A stretch of 64,000 nucleotides of DNA, from assembly GCF_025558585.1 (NCBI RefSeq), contig NZ_CP094723.1, forward strand, positions 1,240,001 to 1,304,000. Reading direction: 5' to 3'. The translations under genes and the position numbers were made by a program. Shown here one piece after another: positions 62,378 through 64,000 of the stretch (within the stretch, counting starts at the first letter, position 1; every line of letters starts with the position of its first letter). Origin of the DNA: Staphylococcus sp. IVB6214. GTDB taxonomy: Bacteria; Bacillota; Bacilli; Staphylococcales; Staphylococcaceae. Below the pieces are notes generated by a model that saw only the letters and a program-made list of their open reading frames with translations, was not told where the DNA came from and ran no database searches.

Positions 62378-63640
62378 TTATAAGTTTTTGATAAGTTCAT
62401 CTGCAAATGCTGATGTTGATACTTCTGTTGCACCGTCCATTAAGCGTGCGAAATCATATGTTACAACTTTTGATGCAATTGTTTTCTCTACAGATGCTGT
62501 GATTAAATCTGCTGCTTCTTGCCAGCCAAGGTGTTCTAACATTAACACACCAGATAATAAGACAGATGATGGGTTTACTTTGTTTAATCCCGCATATTTT
62601 GGTGCTGTACCATGAGTTGCTTCAAAAATAGCATGACCTGTTTCATAGTTGATATTCGCACCAGGAGCGATACCAATACCACCTACTTGTGCTGCTAAGG
62701 CATCTGAAATATAGTCACCATTTAAGTTCATCGTTGCAACCACATCGTGCTCTGCAGGACGTGTAAGAATCTGTTGTAAGAAGATGTCAGCAATAGAATC
62801 TTTAACGATGATTTTACCTTCTTGTTCAGCTTTTTCTTGTGCTGCATTTGCTGCATCTTTACCTTCTGTCTCTACAAGACGGTCATATTGTTGCCATGTG
62901 AACACTTTGTCACCGAATTCTGCTTCAGCTAAGTCATAACCCCATTGCTTGAAAGCACCTTCAGTAAACTTCATAATATTACCTTTGTGTACAAGCGTTA
63001 AAGACTTACGATTGTTGTCTAAAGCATATTGAATCGCTGCACGAACTAAACGCTCAGTACCTTCTTTAGATACAGGTTTAATACCGATACCTGATGATTC
63101 AGGGAAACGAATATTTTTAGCACCCATTTCGTTTTGTAAGAAGTCAATGACTTTCTTAACTTCTTCTGAGCCTTGCTTGAATTCGATACCTGCATAAATA
63201 TCTTCAGTATTTTCACGGAAGATAACCATATCTGTATCTTCTGGTCGTTTAACAGGAGATGGTACGCCTTGGAACCAACGCACTGGACGTAAACATGTGA
63301 ATAAATCTAATTCTTGACGTAACGCTACGTTTAATGAACGAATACCGCCGCCAATTGGTGTTGTCAATGGTCCTTTGATCGCAATCAAGTATGATTTGAT
63401 GGTATCTAATGTTTCAGCAGGTAACCATTCGCCTGTTTCATCAAATGCTTTTTGACCTGCTAATACTTCTTTCCATGCAATTTCTTTCTTGCCATCATAG
63501 GCTTTTTTTACAGCTTCATCGATTACACGGCTTGCTGCTCCCCAGATATCAGGTCCAATCCCATCACCGATAATAAATGGAATAATTGGTTGATCCGGTA
63601 CTTGTAATCCACTGTCTGTTTTTACGATTTTTTCACTCAT
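62378..63640 (-). CDS. icd: Isocitrate dehydrogenase (NADP+)
   Basis: This 420-residue TCA-cycle enzyme oxidises isocitrate to 2-oxoglutarate. It has the substrate-binding serine region [21 protein letters not shown], and N-L-N-G-D-Y-I-S-D for metal binding. A GGAGG site lies ten bases before the ATG. It follows citZ by 49 bases and forms the citZ-icd operon. Confidence 0.98.
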   Translation of the reverse strand: MSEKIVKTDSGLQVPDQPIIPFIIGDGIGPDIWGAASRVIDEAVKKAYDGKKEIAWKEVLAGQKAFDETGEWLPAETLDTIKSYLIAIKGPLTTPIGGGIRSLNVALRQELDLFTCLRPVRWFQGVPSPVKRPEDTDMVIFRENTEDIYAGIEFKQGSEEVKKVIDFLQNEMGAKNIRFPESSGIGIKPVSKEGTERLVRAAIQYALDNNRKSLTLVHKGNIMKFTEGAFKQWGYDLAEAEFGDKVFTWQQYDRLVETEGKDAANAAQEKAEQEGKIIVKDSIADIFLQQILTRPAEHDVVATMNLNGDYISDALAAQVGGIGIAPGANINYETGHAIFEATHGTAPKYAGLNKVNPSSVLLSGVLMLEHLGWQEAADLITASVEKTIASKVVTYDFARLMDGATEVSTSAFADELIKNL

Positions 63641-63689
63641 TGTTAAATAACCTCCAAAAAATAATTTAGTTGCTTATTCTGAAAATATT

Positions 63690-64000
63690 TTAGCGTTGTT
63701 CGATTGGCTCGTATTTACGGTTCGTTTCGCCAACATATGTGGCACGAGGACGAATAATACGGTTGTTCGCCAATTGCTCAATGATATGAGCTGTCCAACC
63801 TGAAGTACGGCTCACCGCAAAAATTGGTGTGAACAAGTCATGATCGATACCCATGCTGTGATATACAGTTGCACTGTAAAAGTCAACGTTTGGTAACAAA
63901 CCTTTTTCTTCTTTAATAATATCTGCAATTTTTACAGACATTTCAAAGAGTTCTTTTTGACCTGTTTCTTCAGTAATTTTGCGACTCATTTCTTTTAAGT
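63690..64000 (-). CDS. citZ: Citrate synthase, C-terminal part (5' end beyond window)
   Basis: The last 103 codons of citrate synthase, cut by the window edge. Visible motifs are N-V-D-F-Y-S-A-T-V-Y, F-A-V-S-R-T-S-G-W-T-A-H with the catalytic-site arginine, and the typical C-terminal R-P-R-A-T-Y-V-G. The ATG at 63989 is internal, since the frame stays open to the edge. It precedes icd in the TCA-cycle operon. Confidence 0.95.
   Translation of the reverse strand, partial: LKEMSRKITEETGQKELFEMSVKIADIIKEEKGLLPNVDFYSATVYHSMGIDHDLFTPIFAVSRTSGWTAHIIEQLANNRIIRPRATYVGETNRKYEPIEQR

Noticed and set aside
63661..63689. CodY-like sequence TTATTCTGAAAATAT between citZ and icd
   Set aside because: Four mismatches to the 15-base consensus, and a place between two genes of one operon; too weak to call.

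Overview
This is a low-GC Firmicute chromosome segment, almost certainly Staphylococcus. The gene order hisS-aspS / lytH-dtd-rsh-apt-recJ / secDF-yajC-tgt-queA-ruvBA / obgE-rpmA-prp-rplU-mreDC / radC-comC-folC-valS-tag / hemLBDCXA / engB-clpX-tig / rplT-rpmI-infC / lysP-thrS-dnaI-dnaB-nrdR-gapB-coaE-mutM-polA-phoRP-icd-citZ is the staphylococcal core order. The protein sequences look like staphylococci outside S. aureus, but I cannot fix the species. Almost everything is on the minus strand, so transcription runs from high to low coordinates. Only tag and one 51-codon membrane protein are on the plus strand.

Layout from the left. Positions 1-3240 are accessory: an AhpD-like CxxC protein cut by the window edge, its probable TetR-type regulator with two matching operators, two NAD(P)-binding oxidoreductases and an HxlR-type regulator. 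Positions 3283-3515 look like 6S RNA, directly downstream of aspS as in Bacillus. Then come hisS-aspS behind a T-box, cell-wall amidase lytH, dtd, the (p)ppGpp enzyme rsh, apt and recJ (to 13.6 kb); secretion, queuosine and Holliday-junction genes (to 20.3 kb); obgE, the L27/Prp/L21 cluster and mreCD (to 24.7 kb); small membrane genes, radC, a prepilin peptidase, folC and T-box-controlled valS (to 31.2 kb); tag and an AbrB-family membrane protein; the heme operon hemA-X-C-D-B-L (39.4 to 33.3 kb); engB, clpX and tig (to 43 kb); the IF3-L35-L20 operon behind an attenuating leader; lysP behind a lysine riboswitch; T-box-controlled thrS; the replication loader pair dnaB-dnaI with nrdR; gluconeogenic gapB; coaE-mutM-polA; phoP-phoR; and icd with the 3' part of citZ.

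The window is mainly housekeeping, so its interest lies in control and in small details. It has three T-boxes, an L-box, two ribosomal-protein leaders and a 6S RNA. The gapB promoter carries two facing matches to the CcpN box plus a cre-like site. Eight genes appear to use non-AUG starts, including a probable AUA start for infC. Between phoP and icd lies a decayed patch: two neighbouring small membrane ORFs each broken by an in-frame stop, next to staphylococcal dispersed hairpin repeats. I found no CRISPR array, insertion sequence, prophage, tRNA or rRNA gene, and no gene cluster that looks like an undescribed system.
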